A DNA stretch of 64,000 nucleotides, from positions 930,001-994,000 of the forward strand of contig JAPFFF010000042.1 in the NCBI GenBank assembly GCA_039105265.1, written 5' to 3'. This document shows positions 19,991 through 31,224 of the stretch, one piece after another; within the stretch, counting starts at the first letter, position 1; each line of letters starts with the position of its first letter. This DNA comes from Tritrichomonas musculus (Eukaryota; Parabasalia; Tritrichomonadida; Tritrichomonadidae). A model generated the notes under the pieces. The model saw only the letters and a list, made by a program, of their open reading frames with translations. It made no database searches and was not told the DNA's origin. The position numbers and the translations under genes were made by a program.

Positions 19991-20513
19991 CCAAAAAAAA
20001 AAAAAAAAAAAAAAAAATAAACTGGAACCAAAATCTCAGTACCACCAAGGTATCCGAAAAATACTTGAATCCTTTTTGAATAATTTATACAGATTCTCAA
20101 ACGATTTTCCATTAAAAAAAGTTAAAATTCCTCAAGATTTAAGAAGCATTAATATTGTCAATCGACTTTATCAAAATACAAAGCCAAAAAGAGAGGAAAA
20201 AATATGGAGCCAAGAAGAAATCGATTTTATTGATAAATTATTATTACTCAACAAAACAAGAACATTATATAAAATGTTATCCAAATTCAAATGCTCAAAA
20301 AGTGAATTAGATAAATTAATTATAGATGAAAAACAAAAGTTAGACTTAAGGCCGTGGGAAAAGCACGAAGATGAAGAAATTGTTAATAATTTACAAGGAA
20401 AAAGATCGTTAAAAGACTTAAGGGCAATTTTAATTTGTCGAAGCAACAGCGAAATCTCAAAAAGGAAAGAACTCTGGAAAGTTTTGCTGAAAAGTAAAAA
20501 ATATTTACAATAA
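19974..20513 (+). CDS. Myb/SANT-like DNA-binding protein
   Basis: This is a 179-aa protein. After a head with a run of Lys encoded by the poly-A tract (19991-20016), a first Myb-like unit (IWSQEEIDFIDKLLLLN ... FKCSKSELDKLI, residues ~78-115) shows W-x2-EE-x2-F and a third helix after CSKSE. A second unit (RPWEKHEDEEIVNNL ... LICRSNSEISKRKELW, ~125-170) has W-x3-ED-x2-I and RS-x2-EI. Myb-type proteins are abundant trichomonad transcription regulators. The ATG at 19974 is the only upstream candidate. It places the homopolymer tract inside the reading frame, where length changes would shift the frame. Confidence 0.6.
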   Translation: MIFLFHQKKKKKKKNKLEPKSQYHQGIRKILESFLNNLYRFSNDFPLKKVKIPQDLRSINIVNRLYQNTKPKREEKIWSQEEIDFIDKLLLLNKTRTLYKMLSKFKCSKSELDKLIIDEKQKLDLRPWEKHEDEEIVNNLQGKRSLKDLRAILICRSNSEISKRKELWKVLLKSKKYLQ

Positions 20514-21200
20514 TTACACCATTTTAATTAAAAAAAATAATAATAATACAAATCTGATTTATTCATTTTTTTTAATCATACTCTTATTTTTTTATTACTA
20601 ATTTCAAAATTTTTGCATTTAATAACATTTGATATTTCTTTATTTCAGTTTTCTTATTCCTTATTCATAAATTGATTTTATTTTAACATTTAATTACATT
20701 TACTCTTTTATTTTTATTGGAATTTTTACTTTATAATAATTTTCATATAGATTAATTCTTAAATTTAATGCTATTCAAATAATCTAAAAAGATTAAATTG
20801 CACATTCTTTTAAATTATTAAGTTACCAATATTAACTAAGAAATTATAAATAAAGATCGACAACTCTTGAATTGAATGATGACCGCAACAATTGAAGTAA
20901 ACAATGAATAAAAATCGCATTCAAGAATTATTATCTATATTTTTTGATCAAACATTGCATATTTTTGAATATTAATCAAGATTAAATTATGATACATGAA
21001 TTATTTGATTAAAATAATTAGATATTTAATATACGATTTCATTAAATAAAGAAAATATATTTGACTAATGCAATATGATAGTTATTTGTTATTATTACTG
21101 ATATTCAGAATCGATTAATTAATTAATTTATTGTTATCTAATACAGAAACATTTTATTATTAATTTAAATATGCAATATTAATTAATTAGCTAATATTTA
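20514..21200. other. Intergenic, nothing recognised
   Basis: Very AT-rich spacer with no frame or inverted repeat that I can support. It ends at the TA target of the pogo-like transposon. Confidence 0.6.
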
Positions 21201-21202
21201 TA

Positions 21203-23422
21203 AAGTAAACAAAAAAACCAGTTCCTAACCGCTTAAAACTAGTTCCTATTTTTAATTTCAATGATTTATTTTAAACTTTTTGAAAAGGTATATTAAAATT
21301 GAATGATTTATTTTTTATCAAATTAAAAGCAGTTCCGAAAAATTTTTTCAAAAATTTTTGAACGATAAATTTTTGAATTGGTCATGGTCGATCATATATT
21401 ACAAAGTGTCCAATGTACTCAATTGATCGACTCCCTCCAAGACAACTAGTTACTTCATGGATAAGAAACTGCTTTGATCAGATCTGCGTTGAGCTGATGA
21501 TGTCATCAGAAGAATACCAAAATTCTAATGATTATCGGTCACAATGTCATAATGCATATAGAATTTTAAGTAACTTTGGTTGGTCGAAATGCAAAACAGC
21601 CAGGCTTTTTGGCGTTGACCATAAAGCTCTGGAAAAGCAACTGTCGCTACCATTGGAATCCAATGAAAATGGTAGACCACCATTGTTGGATGATGAGGAA
21701 AAGCAGATTTTAATTAATAAAATACATGCATTAATAGCAAGTAAAAATCATCCAACTCTGTACGATGTTCAACAGATAACAATTCAGCTTTTTCAAAAAA
21801 TTATATCTATCGATACATTAAGAAATATTGTAATTGATTCTGATCTCTTTAAAATCATAGATGGTGTGCCTCAAGATGAAGATCGTGTTAATGTTTCGGA
21901 AAATGATCTTGATAGATATTACAATAATTTAGGAATGTGTGTCAACGGCGTCCCTGCCTCTCTTGTATTTAATATGGATGAGGCAGGGCAAGACGAATAT
22001 GTTGACACACATTCAATGAAAGTAATTGTGGATGCATCATAAACAAAACCAACTATAAAAATTCCTGTTCGAAGACAGATTAAAAGGTCCACTCTAGTAC
22101 ATTGCATATGCAATGATGGCACATATACAAAACCTTTGTTAATAATACCCAGAAAAACATTAGATTCAATTTTACTCAAAAAGTTAACATGTCAAAATGT
22201 TTTTATAAAATTTCAGACAAAAGGTTATACTAATACAGATTTAATGAAATTTTGGCTCTCTCAAATTTTTTTTCCTTTTTTAGATCAAAAATGGATAGAA
22301 GAAAATCAGAGATCAGGCTTTACAGGAAATGCAGTTCTTATTTTAGACGGTCTTGCTGCTCATGCCGCAGCATTAAATACTTTTGATTTAAGATCACACC
22401 ATTTGACAATATTATATCTCGTCCCACATTCGAGTCATCTCACCCAGCCTCTTGACCTGGTAACTTTTTCGTTACAGAAATTATTTTCAATCAAAAAAAG
22501 TGTCAGAGTTAAATTGTCGCCACAATCTGATCAAATAAGATCAATAATCAAAGGAATACAGGAGGCAAGTACGAGCGAAAATATAATAGCAGCCTTTGAA
22601 TCTGCTGGCATATTTCATAATTATTCCAGAGGAGAAAATATTCAATTTAATAATTACATGCCGAAATGTATTGTCAAAAAAGAATTTTCAAGATTTTACA
22701 AAATACCAGGTACTGATTATTCTTTAGAAACCTTTAGAATTGATTTTTGAATAAAAAACTTTTATCATCTTAAATGTTATTCATTCAATTTTTTTTCAAA
22801 AATACATTTTAGATATAAAGAATAAGCTAGTTAACTTTTTAAATAAAACTTTTACAAAATGTTTTATTAAAATTTTCTCTATTTGAAAATTATATGTTCA
22901 AAATTTCTGCATTAGTTAGAAAAAATGTAAATTTTCCTCAGGCTAATGATATATTAATCGAAAAAAGTAAAATCGAATAGAATTTCTAACTTAAAATTCG
23001 AGCAAATTGGTTTATATTGGAAAAAATAATTAACCAAAATAAATCTTTGTAAAACGAGGATGGCCGCATTTAATTCGATTAATAAATCATTTTTAAAGCA
23101 ATCATTACGATCTATTTCAAAAGTTTTCGGAAAAATATATTTTCCATATTTAAAAAAAAAATAAAAAAAAGGCATCAATAGGCATAATATGCACTTTTAT
23201 AGCTGAATCAAAGAAAATATCAAGCATAAACTCATTCTTTTAGGTTTTTTGATTCATTTTTTGCTTTTACCTTCAATTTCGCCTTTGGTTTTTCAAACGT
23301 ATAAAATAATTATTTTTTATCTCAAATTTTTATTAAAAATTGAATAGTCCTTCAGAAAATTCAATTAACCAAAATTTTAGGAACTGGTTTTTTTTTGAAG
23401 GAACTGGTTTTTTTGTTTACTT
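21203..23422. mobile_element. Pogo-like DNA transposon
   Basis: The terminal inverted repeats are perfect for 22 bp (AAGTAAACAAAAAAACCAG and on), with TA outside each end (21201-21202 and 23423-23424). The core CCAGTTCC word recurs in subterminal copies on both sides (near 21218, 21238, 21327, 23380 and 23400), as expected for transposase-binding sites. The 2220-bp element carries one transposase gene (21413-22750). TA targets with a DDE/D transposase place it in the Tc1/mariner-pogo group. Confidence 0.85.
21413..22750 (+). pseudogene. Pogo/Tigger-like DDE transposase, one internal stop
   Basis: Two collinear open stretches in one frame (21413-22042 and on to 22750) are separated by a single TAA at 22040-22042. 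The N-terminal part has a helix-turn-helix (GWSKCKTARLFGVDHKALEK) and a second helical region (HPTLYDVQQITIQLF). The DDE domain follows: FNMDEAG (first Asp), VLILDGLAAHAA (second Asp) and LVPHSSHLTQPLD (third acidic position). The spacing and the PHSSHLTQPLD motif fit pogo/Tigger or related fungal-type transposases. The total length (about 445 aa) is near the family size. Apart from the stop it looks intact, so loss of function is recent or the stop is bypassed. Confidence 0.75.
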
Positions 23423-23423
23423 T

Positions 23424-26400
23424 AAGGAAAAATTAAAAAAATTAAAAATTTAAATTTTAATCCTTTATTATCATTTTTATAATTTAATATTTGATTTATC
23501 ATTTACAAATCTTTTAAAGTATACATTTATAATTTTAAACAAATATTAAACTATAAATTTTCTATTTTATCAAAAATAAATTAATATATTTATATTCTCA
23601 TTTGTACATGGCATACAAATTAGGACTCCTCCTAACGACTCCTCCCTCTGGTCGTCGTCGTTAGTCGTCGCTCTACGCCCGCTAGGGGTATGTAGACTGC
23701 GGAAAAAATATGTAAAAATAAAAAAATTTGAATAAAAAAAGTGCGATTTATTCAATATTTTCTATGACTTTTAATAAAATTCACTTTTTGAGAACAAAAT
23801 GTTGGAATATCTAGTATAACAAAAACTAAGAGCTATAACTCATTGAATATGAGATGAAATTAGATTTTATATGAAAATTGTCAGAATGATTAAAAAAAAA
23901 AAAAAAAAGAACGCTGAGCTAATGTAAAGTGTATATTATAAAACAAAATTATAACTTATCAATAACAAGTAACAGTTTTGACAAATAGTAAGAATGATTG
24001 TGGCTGAATAGCTTGAAAATCTAATTCTTTGAATTTGAAACATAATAATAAAACTCTTGAAGATTGATGCTGATTTATAAGTAAATTATTAAGATGCGAT
24101 TAAAACGTAGTTTTAATTGAAAAAAAAATTGATAATTCGAGAAATGATGTGAATATTTGTTTTAAGTGATTGGTTACCTAAGAAAAAAGTCTTCACTGGA
24201 CGAATGTTATAGGTTTTTAGCCAAAAGTAAGACGAATTGAGGTCAGATAAATCCAAAGACTATAAAAAAAATTTTGTCACGGCTGACCAAATAAAATTTG
24301 TCATTTTTAAAATTTACATATCAGGTTTAATTTTAGAGCAAATAAAATATAAAAATATAAATAGATATTCATATAGATCAGAAAATATATAAAATTAATA
24401 TCAAAAAAAGGTTTTGAAAAATGATTTTATATGATTAACTTTTTTCTTTTTTTAAATTGTTAACAAAAATTGTAAACGAACTATCCAAATTGGAGCGCGA
24501 AACGGGTAAGCGTTACTGTTGATGAAATTAAATTGTTTGCTGGCTCTGAGGGTATATAATCGTTAATCCATGTTAATGAGTTAATACTAGATATATCTAT
24601 GTTAATGAGTTAATACTAGATGAAAATGAACAACGAGTTGAGATTGTTAATCGATAGAATGAGAATAATTTATGATAAAGAACCAGTTAAGATTGAAGAT
24701 ATGTTTTTTTGAAATACAATGAAGTAAACAACTAACCCAAAAGGTTGAAGCTAATATGAGATATAGTTAACACAAGAAGAATAATGATAAGATAAGTCAA
24801 TGAATATAAATTAGTGAAAAAATAAAGCATTTAGTAGTTTCCTTTATATTTTTGTTGTATGCAAATGAAAGAATTGGCAGAACTGTTTGAGAAGAGAGAA
24901 TTAAATAAGTTGAAGAATGAATTAGCTCATTTTAGCTACCTTTTTTTCAATAATTGCAGGTGTTCTATTTACAATTTATTACATTCTGAGTTTATTAATG
25001 GGAAAAAAACCTGTTTTTAAAAAAGTTTTCGATATAGGAGTGAATTTTATGACTGATCTTCTTCTCGAATAAGCTAAATTATTAGATGAAAAATATTTTA
25101 TGCAAATGATTCCAGAAAAAGTTTTTTACGATTCGAGATGGTCACTTAGATGGCAAGCGAAATATTGCATCGGAGATTTCATAGATAAAATTCTAAAAAA
25201 ATCGAATTTGATTTTGCAGAAAACAATAAATATGACAAAGATGTAAAAGATGGAATGTTAATATAATAAAAGAAGTAAATCATATGTTAAAGATTTTGCA
25301 TACATCTTTTACAAATTTAAGTAAAAAACACCATAATTGTTTAAGATGTTTTGAAAAACAGATAAAAAAATGGTTAGGTCATGTTTTTGGAGCAATTATT
25401 CTCTTGAAATCAAAATAATGATGTGGGAAAATATTATAATACACTTAATGGGTATTTATATATTTATATATATATATATATAAGAATAAAATTTATGTTA
25501 AAAAAGTTTATTTATGTAGTGAATGATTTAATTCCTTATAATGTTGAAATAAGTGACATTCAATATTTACTATTTGCATTCATTTTATTTACAAGAAACT
25601 TGCGATGCCGTTTATAAACTATGATTTTTTTAAAAAATACAAATTCAATTACGATTCAATTAAGAATTCAAAAATTGTATCTACTCATTTTATTTTTGAA
25701 TTGTCATTGAAAAAAAATATGTAATATTTAATTAAATATTTAATATAGAGGAATTCTTTATAACACATGAAACTTTTTCAGAAGAAAATAATCGTCCATT
25801 TTTTCGAGATTTATTTGACATAGAAAAGATTAAAAGTTCCTTGTATTTTTTATTGATTTCTTAATTTATGCCATTAAGAGAATATGTTAAACGCGAAATA
25901 ATCGAAAATTTTCATAAATGAGATTATTATTTGATTAATATTTATTCTTAAAAATGGTTGATTTAGATAATCAAATATAATTTAGGATTTAATGGTTAAA
26001 ATCAGTATTAAATAAGAAAACAATTATTTTTAAATTATTTTAAAGGAATAAGAAAAGCATGAATAAGGGGTCATGCTATTTTGTTTATAAATTATTTATT
26101 TTAATTTCTCAAAAAGTTTATTTAGACCATATATACATACAAAAAGTTCTTTGTGCTACAGCACTGTGCTAAAAAATTACACCCTTTAATATATATGAAA
26201 AATTAATTTTTTTATACTCACATTTTACATATTAAAAAACGAAAAGCTAGTTGTCAAAAGATAACAACTTGTCTATTGACAGAAAATAATTATTTGATAA
26301 GTGAAAATGATAGAAAAGTATTTTATATTTAAAAGATATAATTATTTTAATAGATTAATTTAGTTCTTAATTATATATATATCATCATTTTCATATTTTA

Positions 26401-26668
26401 AAAAGTTTTTTTCAAGCGGAATGATGAAAAAAAGGAAATTTAAAAAAAATACACTTTTTTCAAATCGAGTCTATATATATAATATATAAACTACATTCCA
26501 AAAACCAGACCATTCAATTTTGTAAATATATTGAAATTGTTTAAATATTTTCTCTCAATTTTTTCAATATCATTGAATTTTATTTTTAATTAGTGGGTCA
26601 AAGTTTTTCTGCAAGCAAAGGTCCAACACTACAAAGTGATGCTTCCTAACCAAATATCGAAACAAGTC
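23424..26668. other. Long region without a supported gene
   Basis: Mostly AT-rich. Contents seen: a GC-rich island near 23629-23699 (many GTCGTCG/TCCTCC words and an 8-bp CTAACGAC/GTCGTTAG pair); a near-exact ~30-bp tandem duplication near 24567-24630 (ATGTTAATGAGTTAATAC twice); alternating TA near 25460-25485; and short broken coding-like pieces at about 24,960-25,270 on the plus strand that I cannot assign. Nothing here supports a living gene. Confidence 0.5.
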
Positions 26669-26669
26669 T

Positions 26670-26930
26670 TGATAGATCTACTATCTCCCAAGCATATTTT
26701 CCAACAATTAATAATAATCAAAATATATCAAATAATAACAACATTCTGCACCACTCAAATCTTATCCAACGAAATCAAGAGATAAATCTTGATGAATCTA
26801 TTAATTCCCGCATAGATTTTAAAAACAATTAGTGATAATCATAATATATCAAATAATGATAGCACTGTGCAACACACAAATCTTATCCAACGAAATCAGG
26901 AATTAAATCTTGATGATCCATTTAGCCCTA
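26670..26930 (+). repeat. About two copies of a 121-bp tandem repeat
   Basis: The words AACAATTA, AATATATCAAATAAT and CTTATCCAACGAAATCA recur at a spacing of 121 bp (for example 26761 and 26882), with a partial third copy at the left. As 121 is not a multiple of three, successive copies cannot share one reading frame, so this is more likely a DNA repeat than a protein repeat. A short acidic frame follows. Confidence 0.6.
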
Positions 26931-26948
26931 AAAAATTACAAATAGTTA

Positions 26949-27302
26949 ATGATTCCAGTAATTCACTACAAGTCTCTGTTCCTAACACCTGATATTTATT
27001 TAAAAATATATCTTGAAAATCAAAAAACTCCACATCGATGGAAGCATGTAGCAAAAAGAATTGACATACCAGGAATTGATAATATCATAGTCAAAAATGA
27101 AGATTATAGAAAGCACCAGCACTCTATCAAAAAAATTTCATTCAATTTTATGGATATTATTGAATACAACAAATCCTTAAACGAAGAATTTGAAGATGAA
27201 ATTGACGAAGATGCAGAATTAGAAGAAGAGGATGGAGAAGAGGAAGAATTTGAAGAAGAAGAAGAAAATACAACCGATGATGAATCAATGAATCCTTATT
27301 AA
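26949..27302 (+). CDS. Small hypothetical protein with acidic tail
   Basis: This is a 117-aa frame from an ATG at 26949. The first ~75 residues are mixed (KTPHRWKHVAKRIDIPGID), and the end is a run of Glu/Asp (about residues 80-112). I recognise no family. It could be the 3' part of a larger broken gene that includes the preceding repeats. The Glu-rich tail comes from a GAA-rich purine stretch and may be low-complexity chance. Confidence 0.3.
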   Translation: MIPVIHYKSLFLTPDIYLKIYLENQKTPHRWKHVAKRIDIPGIDNIIVKNEDYRKHQHSIKKISFNFMDIIEYNKSLNEEFEDEIDEDAELEEEDGEEEEFEEEEENTTDDESMNPY

Positions 27303-27454
27303 TTCTTAAATATAATTTATTTTTGAATTAATTTTATTATTACCTTCTCAATTATAATTGAATAGTTTAAATAAAATTGCTTTAAATTTTTAAATATATA
27401 TTCAATTTTTCAAAATGTCCAAAAACCATATCATTCAAAAATAAAATAATCTTA

Positions 27455-28564
27455 TCAAAATAAAAAATAATATTTTGAATTGCTTTCAAAAAAATTGGGT
27501 AGTCTTGTTTTTGGAAGGTAGTTTAATATATATTCTGTTTCTGCTTTGCTTGCTTTGATAGGTCCTTTAGATAAAAGGCCAACAATTTCTTGATGACTTT
27601 TTTCTCTTACATAGTCAATGGCAGCTTTGTAAATATATGATTTCAAAAATTCCATAAATCATTAAAATTTCAATCCTATGAAAAAAAATTAGATTTGAAT
27701 ATCATGAATATTTTTGATTTAAAATGTCTTGAATGTTGATATCAATATCTTCTTGTCTAATTAATAGTTCAACAATTTCTTTATAGCCTCCAGATGCAGC
27801 ACCAATCAACGCCGTGCAACTTTATTTATCAGAAAAAATCATTGATATAAATGCAATAATTAAAACTTCAATCATTTAAATGACATTTTGAATCAAAAAC
27901 ATTCATTTTTTTCATTGGATTGAAATTTTAATGATTTATGGAATTTAACTCGAACATTTAATGATACGGCGTTGTGCAAAAAACATGAAATGCTGCATCT
28001 GGAGGCTATTATGTGAACCCAGCCGTATTTTTCAATGTTTTCTTTTGTGAGAAACGGTTTGATTTCCGGTTGAAAATATTCACAATATGACTTCTTGACA
28101 TAGAAGGTGCTCGTAATTCTTGAAAAAATGTATTCATCAAATTTCATCACTTTTTCTTCGATAAGAAATAGAAGGATTCGCTTGTTGTATTTAAAAATGT
28201 CGAAAATTTCCGAATTTGAAAACTATTTTTTGATATCTTTTTTGAAATATCTTAAAAGTAGCTCAAGTTTAGAAACAAAATTCGGAACACGGTGATGTTC
28301 GTTTCCAATGCTGTTTATTAATTGCAATAATGATTTGAATTCATTTTGATCATTTATTATTCGTTGAGTTGAGATAAGATTAATTAAATTTTCATATTTG
28401 TCATCGTCATTTGATTCATCTTCAAGAAATTCTAGAAGAACGTCTTGAATATTTTTCATTTCTCCAACAAATTCTTCAAGATATTCAAATTTGAGACCAA
28501 CAAATTCTTGAATATCGTTTTTGAAAAAGCTGAAAACTGTGTTGATTAAAATATGATAAAACAA
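27455..28564 (-). pseudogene. Broken DUF3447/ankyrin-repeat protein
   Basis: On the minus strand, IQDVLLEFLEDE, ENLINLISTQRIINDQNEF, LLQLINSIGNEHHR and RYFKKDIKK form the start of the DUF3447 domain common in trichomonad ankyrin proteins. A single TAG (28223-28225) interrupts the frame. The same frame then continues FSNSEIFDIFKYNKRILLFL and FDEYIFSRITST to about 27990, where it is lost. A separate piece near 27720-27830 reads ALIGAASGGYKEIVELLI, a clear ankyrin helix pair. Family members usually carry many ankyrin repeats, but only one is left. No ATG is present at the expected start. The 5' end abuts the 3' end of the surface-protein gene on the same strand. Confidence 0.6.
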
Positions 28565-28596
28565 AATAATAATAAAAGATTTTTATTGATAACTAT

Positions 28597-31224
28597 TCAA
28601 GGATTAATATTTGTGTAAATAGCATCTTGGTTTGAATTAACAAGTCCTTCATTATTTCCATTCAATAAGTCGACATTTTTACGCTTTTTAATGTAAAACA
28701 CAGTTCCAACAACGGATGCAACAACAACGACAACTGTAGCACTTGAAAGACCAGCAATTAAAGGGACTTTGCTTTTTTTTGAACCTGATCCAGCATCATC
28801 ATCACTTCCATCCTTGCAACTATCAGGAATCAAATCATCATTGAACACAAAACAAGTGGAATCAATATCACTTTCAATTTCGTTTAATCGGACTTGCTCA
28901 ACGCATTTTGGACTTGATAATAAGTAGGCTGTTATTGAGAAATTCGAATCTGATCTCACAATATTAGTCCCACGAGATGCATTAATAACTTCATTTTCAT
29001 CATCAAAACTACTTATAAAACCTATTGAATAGTTCAATGAAAGATTGTCCAAACTAAAACATATTTCATTTATGCTGCAGTTTTCTGGTGCATCAAAATT
29101 GTTTATAACTGTTTCATCTAATCTTGATTCAACTGATTTAGCGGTTGAAATGTAAGTATAATCTTGGCAATAATCTGATTTCATGTAAAGATCGATTGAG
29201 AAATTGGTTGTTTTTTCTAAAAGAAGAGAACTTTCTATTTCTTTAAATTCAGTATCATTCTCATCTTCCAAATAAAATAGATGGAAATCAGACAAGGTGA
29301 AGTTGTTTTTGATTGCTACAAAATATTTATAAGGTGATTGACAAGACTCAGGGGCATCATCGTCAGTGATTTCTAGTACATATGCCCTATCAACAGATGA
29401 ATCATACTGGCCAATGAGTGAATACTTTGAACACAAATTGGACTTCATATAAAGATAAACTGTGAATTGATTCAAATCGTCAATTGAAGTGACATTTTCA
29501 ATTTCATTGTATCTTCTTTTATCGAGAGAATAGTATAAAAGATAATCAGGATATGTAAAGTTATTTGTTATTGTTATAAAGTATTTACTTTGCTGACAGT
29601 TTTCAGGTACATCTGCATTTTCAACGACTTTTTCATAAGATTTGTTTGTCGACGATCGTACTTTGTCAATAAAGCGATATTGTGGACACTTCTCGGATGT
29701 TAAATAGAGATCAACAGTAAATGACAATGGATACGAGAAGAAAAGCGAATTTTCAATTGCAACATAATCAGCGCTATCATCAGAACGATAGAACAAATGA
29801 TAATCATTTGTTGTGAATCCATTAACAACGGTTACAAAGTATTCAGATTGATACTGACAGTTCAAAGGAGCATATGAATCATTGATCTCATTAATGAAAC
29901 CTTCATCCAATGTAGATTTGAGTGAGCAAATGTAATTGTAAGTTGTACAAAATGGTGATGTCATGTACAAATCAATTGAAAACTGCTCATTCTTTTTAAG
30001 AGTAACAGTATCACTAAGAACTTCTTCATATTCTTCATTTGATGCTAAATAATAGAGATGAAAATCTGTTCTTGAGAATTCGTTCTTTAATGCTATATAA
30101 TAGGTTGGCTGGCAGTTTGTTGGAGCATCAGAATTTTGAACAACATTTTCAAAGTCTTTTTCAGTTGACGATTCAATTGTTGCAACAAGATTGTATTGCT
30201 GACATCTGTAAGATGTCATATAAAGTTGAATCTGGAATGAAGAATTAGATTGTTCGAAATAACGGAATCCAATTTCTTCATACTCTCCGCTTTTTGAGAG
30301 GTAATACAAATGATAGTCAGACAGAGTGAAATTGTTAATAATTGTCAGAAAATTGTTATAAAAAGATTGACACATTTGCGGTACATTTGAATCTTCAATT
30401 TCAAATTCATAATACATATCAGATGATGAATTGACTGAACAAACATATGTCAAATCTGTACAAAAAGTAGAAGTCATGTAAAGTCCAATCGTGAACGATG
30501 AATTTGCTCTCAAAATCACATAATCGTCGATTTTCCTGTAAACGCCAGTTGAATTTGAGTAATACAGAACGTAATCATCAACAGTAAAATTATTTTTTAT
30601 CTGAATGAAAGAATTATAACCAGTCGTGCATTCACTTGGCATATCCCAATCTTGAACAACTTTTTCATAACTTTCATCAGAAGTTGAATTGATAGTAATA
30701 AGAAAAGTGTGAGTTGGGCATTTTTTTGAAGTTACATAAAGATCAATACTGAACTGTTCTTTATCTTGTTTACTATAGTGGTCGTTTATCTTTGTGTATC
30801 TACCGAAATTTGATTGATAGTAAAGCTGGTATTCATTGATTTCAGTGAAATTATTTGTGATTGTCAAAAAATTTGTAAATGGCGATTGACACGAACTTGG
30901 GGCATCTGAGTCTTGAATAATAATATCATTTTGGCTGTTGGTTGTTGAATTAATTGAACCAATCAGAGTATAATTTGGACAAAAAGTTGATTTCATATAA
31001 AGATTGATAGTAAATGCATAATTTGCTGTTATTGAGCGTTGATTTGTAATTTCTTCATATGATCCACTCCTTTCTAAAGAAAATAAACGATAATCTGAAA
31101 TCGAAAAATTATTTGTTACAGCTATAAAATGATAGGACGTATTATCATTGACACTAGTGCTACTGAGCTTTTCTTTTTCTCTTGAAATTGATTTTACTAT
31201 TAAATGAAAGAGAATTATAAACAT
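28597..31224 (-). CDS. Type I surface protein built of nine ~87-aa repeats
   Basis: This is an 875-aa protein. The N-terminal hydrophobic stretch (MFIILFHLIVKSIS) is a likely signal peptide. Eight clear units and one divergent unit follow. Each starts near NNFTxxDYxLYY, passes FTIDLYMTSxxC and IxSSTxxxYE, and ends DAPxxCQ, giving two conserved Cys per unit and many N-x-S/T sites. Near residue 815 an acidic/Gly linker (SDDDAGSGSKKSK) leads into one membrane helix (VPLIAGLSSATVVVVVASVVGTVFY). A short basic stop-transfer KKRK and a ~30-residue cytoplasmic tail follow. The architecture suggests a repetitive cell-surface glycoprotein, possibly for contact with host or bacteria. I do not recognise the repeat as a named domain. 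Confidence 0.75.
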   Translation of the reverse strand: MFIILFHLIVKSISREKEKLSSTSVNDNTSYHFIAVTNNFSISDYRLFSLERSGSYEEITNQRSITANYAFTINLYMKSTFCPNYTLIGSINSTTNSQNDIIIQDSDAPSSCQSPFTNFLTITNNFTEINEYQLYYQSNFGRYTKINDHYSKQDKEQFSIDLYVTSKKCPTHTFLITINSTSDESYEKVVQDWDMPSECTTGYNSFIQIKNNFTVDDYVLYYSNSTGVYRKIDDYVILRANSSFTIGLYMTSTFCTDLTYVCSVNSSSDMYYEFEIEDSNVPQMCQSFYNNFLTIINNFTLSDYHLYYLSKSGEYEEIGFRYFEQSNSSFQIQLYMTSYRCQQYNLVATIESSTEKDFENVVQNSDAPTNCQPTYYIALKNEFSRTDFHLYYLASNEEYEEVLSDTVTLKKNEQFSIDLYMTSPFCTTYNYICSLKSTLDEGFINEINDSYAPLNCQYQSEYFVTVVNGFTTNDYHLFYRSDDSADYVAIENSLFFSYPLSFTVDLYLTSEKCPQYRFIDKVRSSTNKSYEKVVENADVPENCQQSKYFITITNNFTYPDYLLYYSLDKRRYNEIENVTSIDDLNQFTVYLYMKSNLCSKYSLIGQYDSSVDRAYVLEITDDDAPESCQSPYKYFVAIKNNFTLSDFHLFYLEDENDTEFKEIESSLLLEKTTNFSIDLYMKSDYCQDYTYISTAKSVESRLDETVINNFDAPENCSINEICFSLDNLSLNYSIGFISSFDDENEVINASRGTNIVRSDSNFSITAYLLSSPKCVEQVRLNEIESDIDSTCFVFNDDLIPDSCKDGSDDDAGSGSKKSKVPLIAGLSSATVVVVVASVVGTVFYIKKRKNVDLLNGNNEGLVNSNQDAIYTNINP

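Noticed and set aside
23570-23755. Short frame over the GC-rich island
   Set aside because: Only the Arg-rich translation of GTCGTCG words makes it look unusual. There is no homology pattern or start context.
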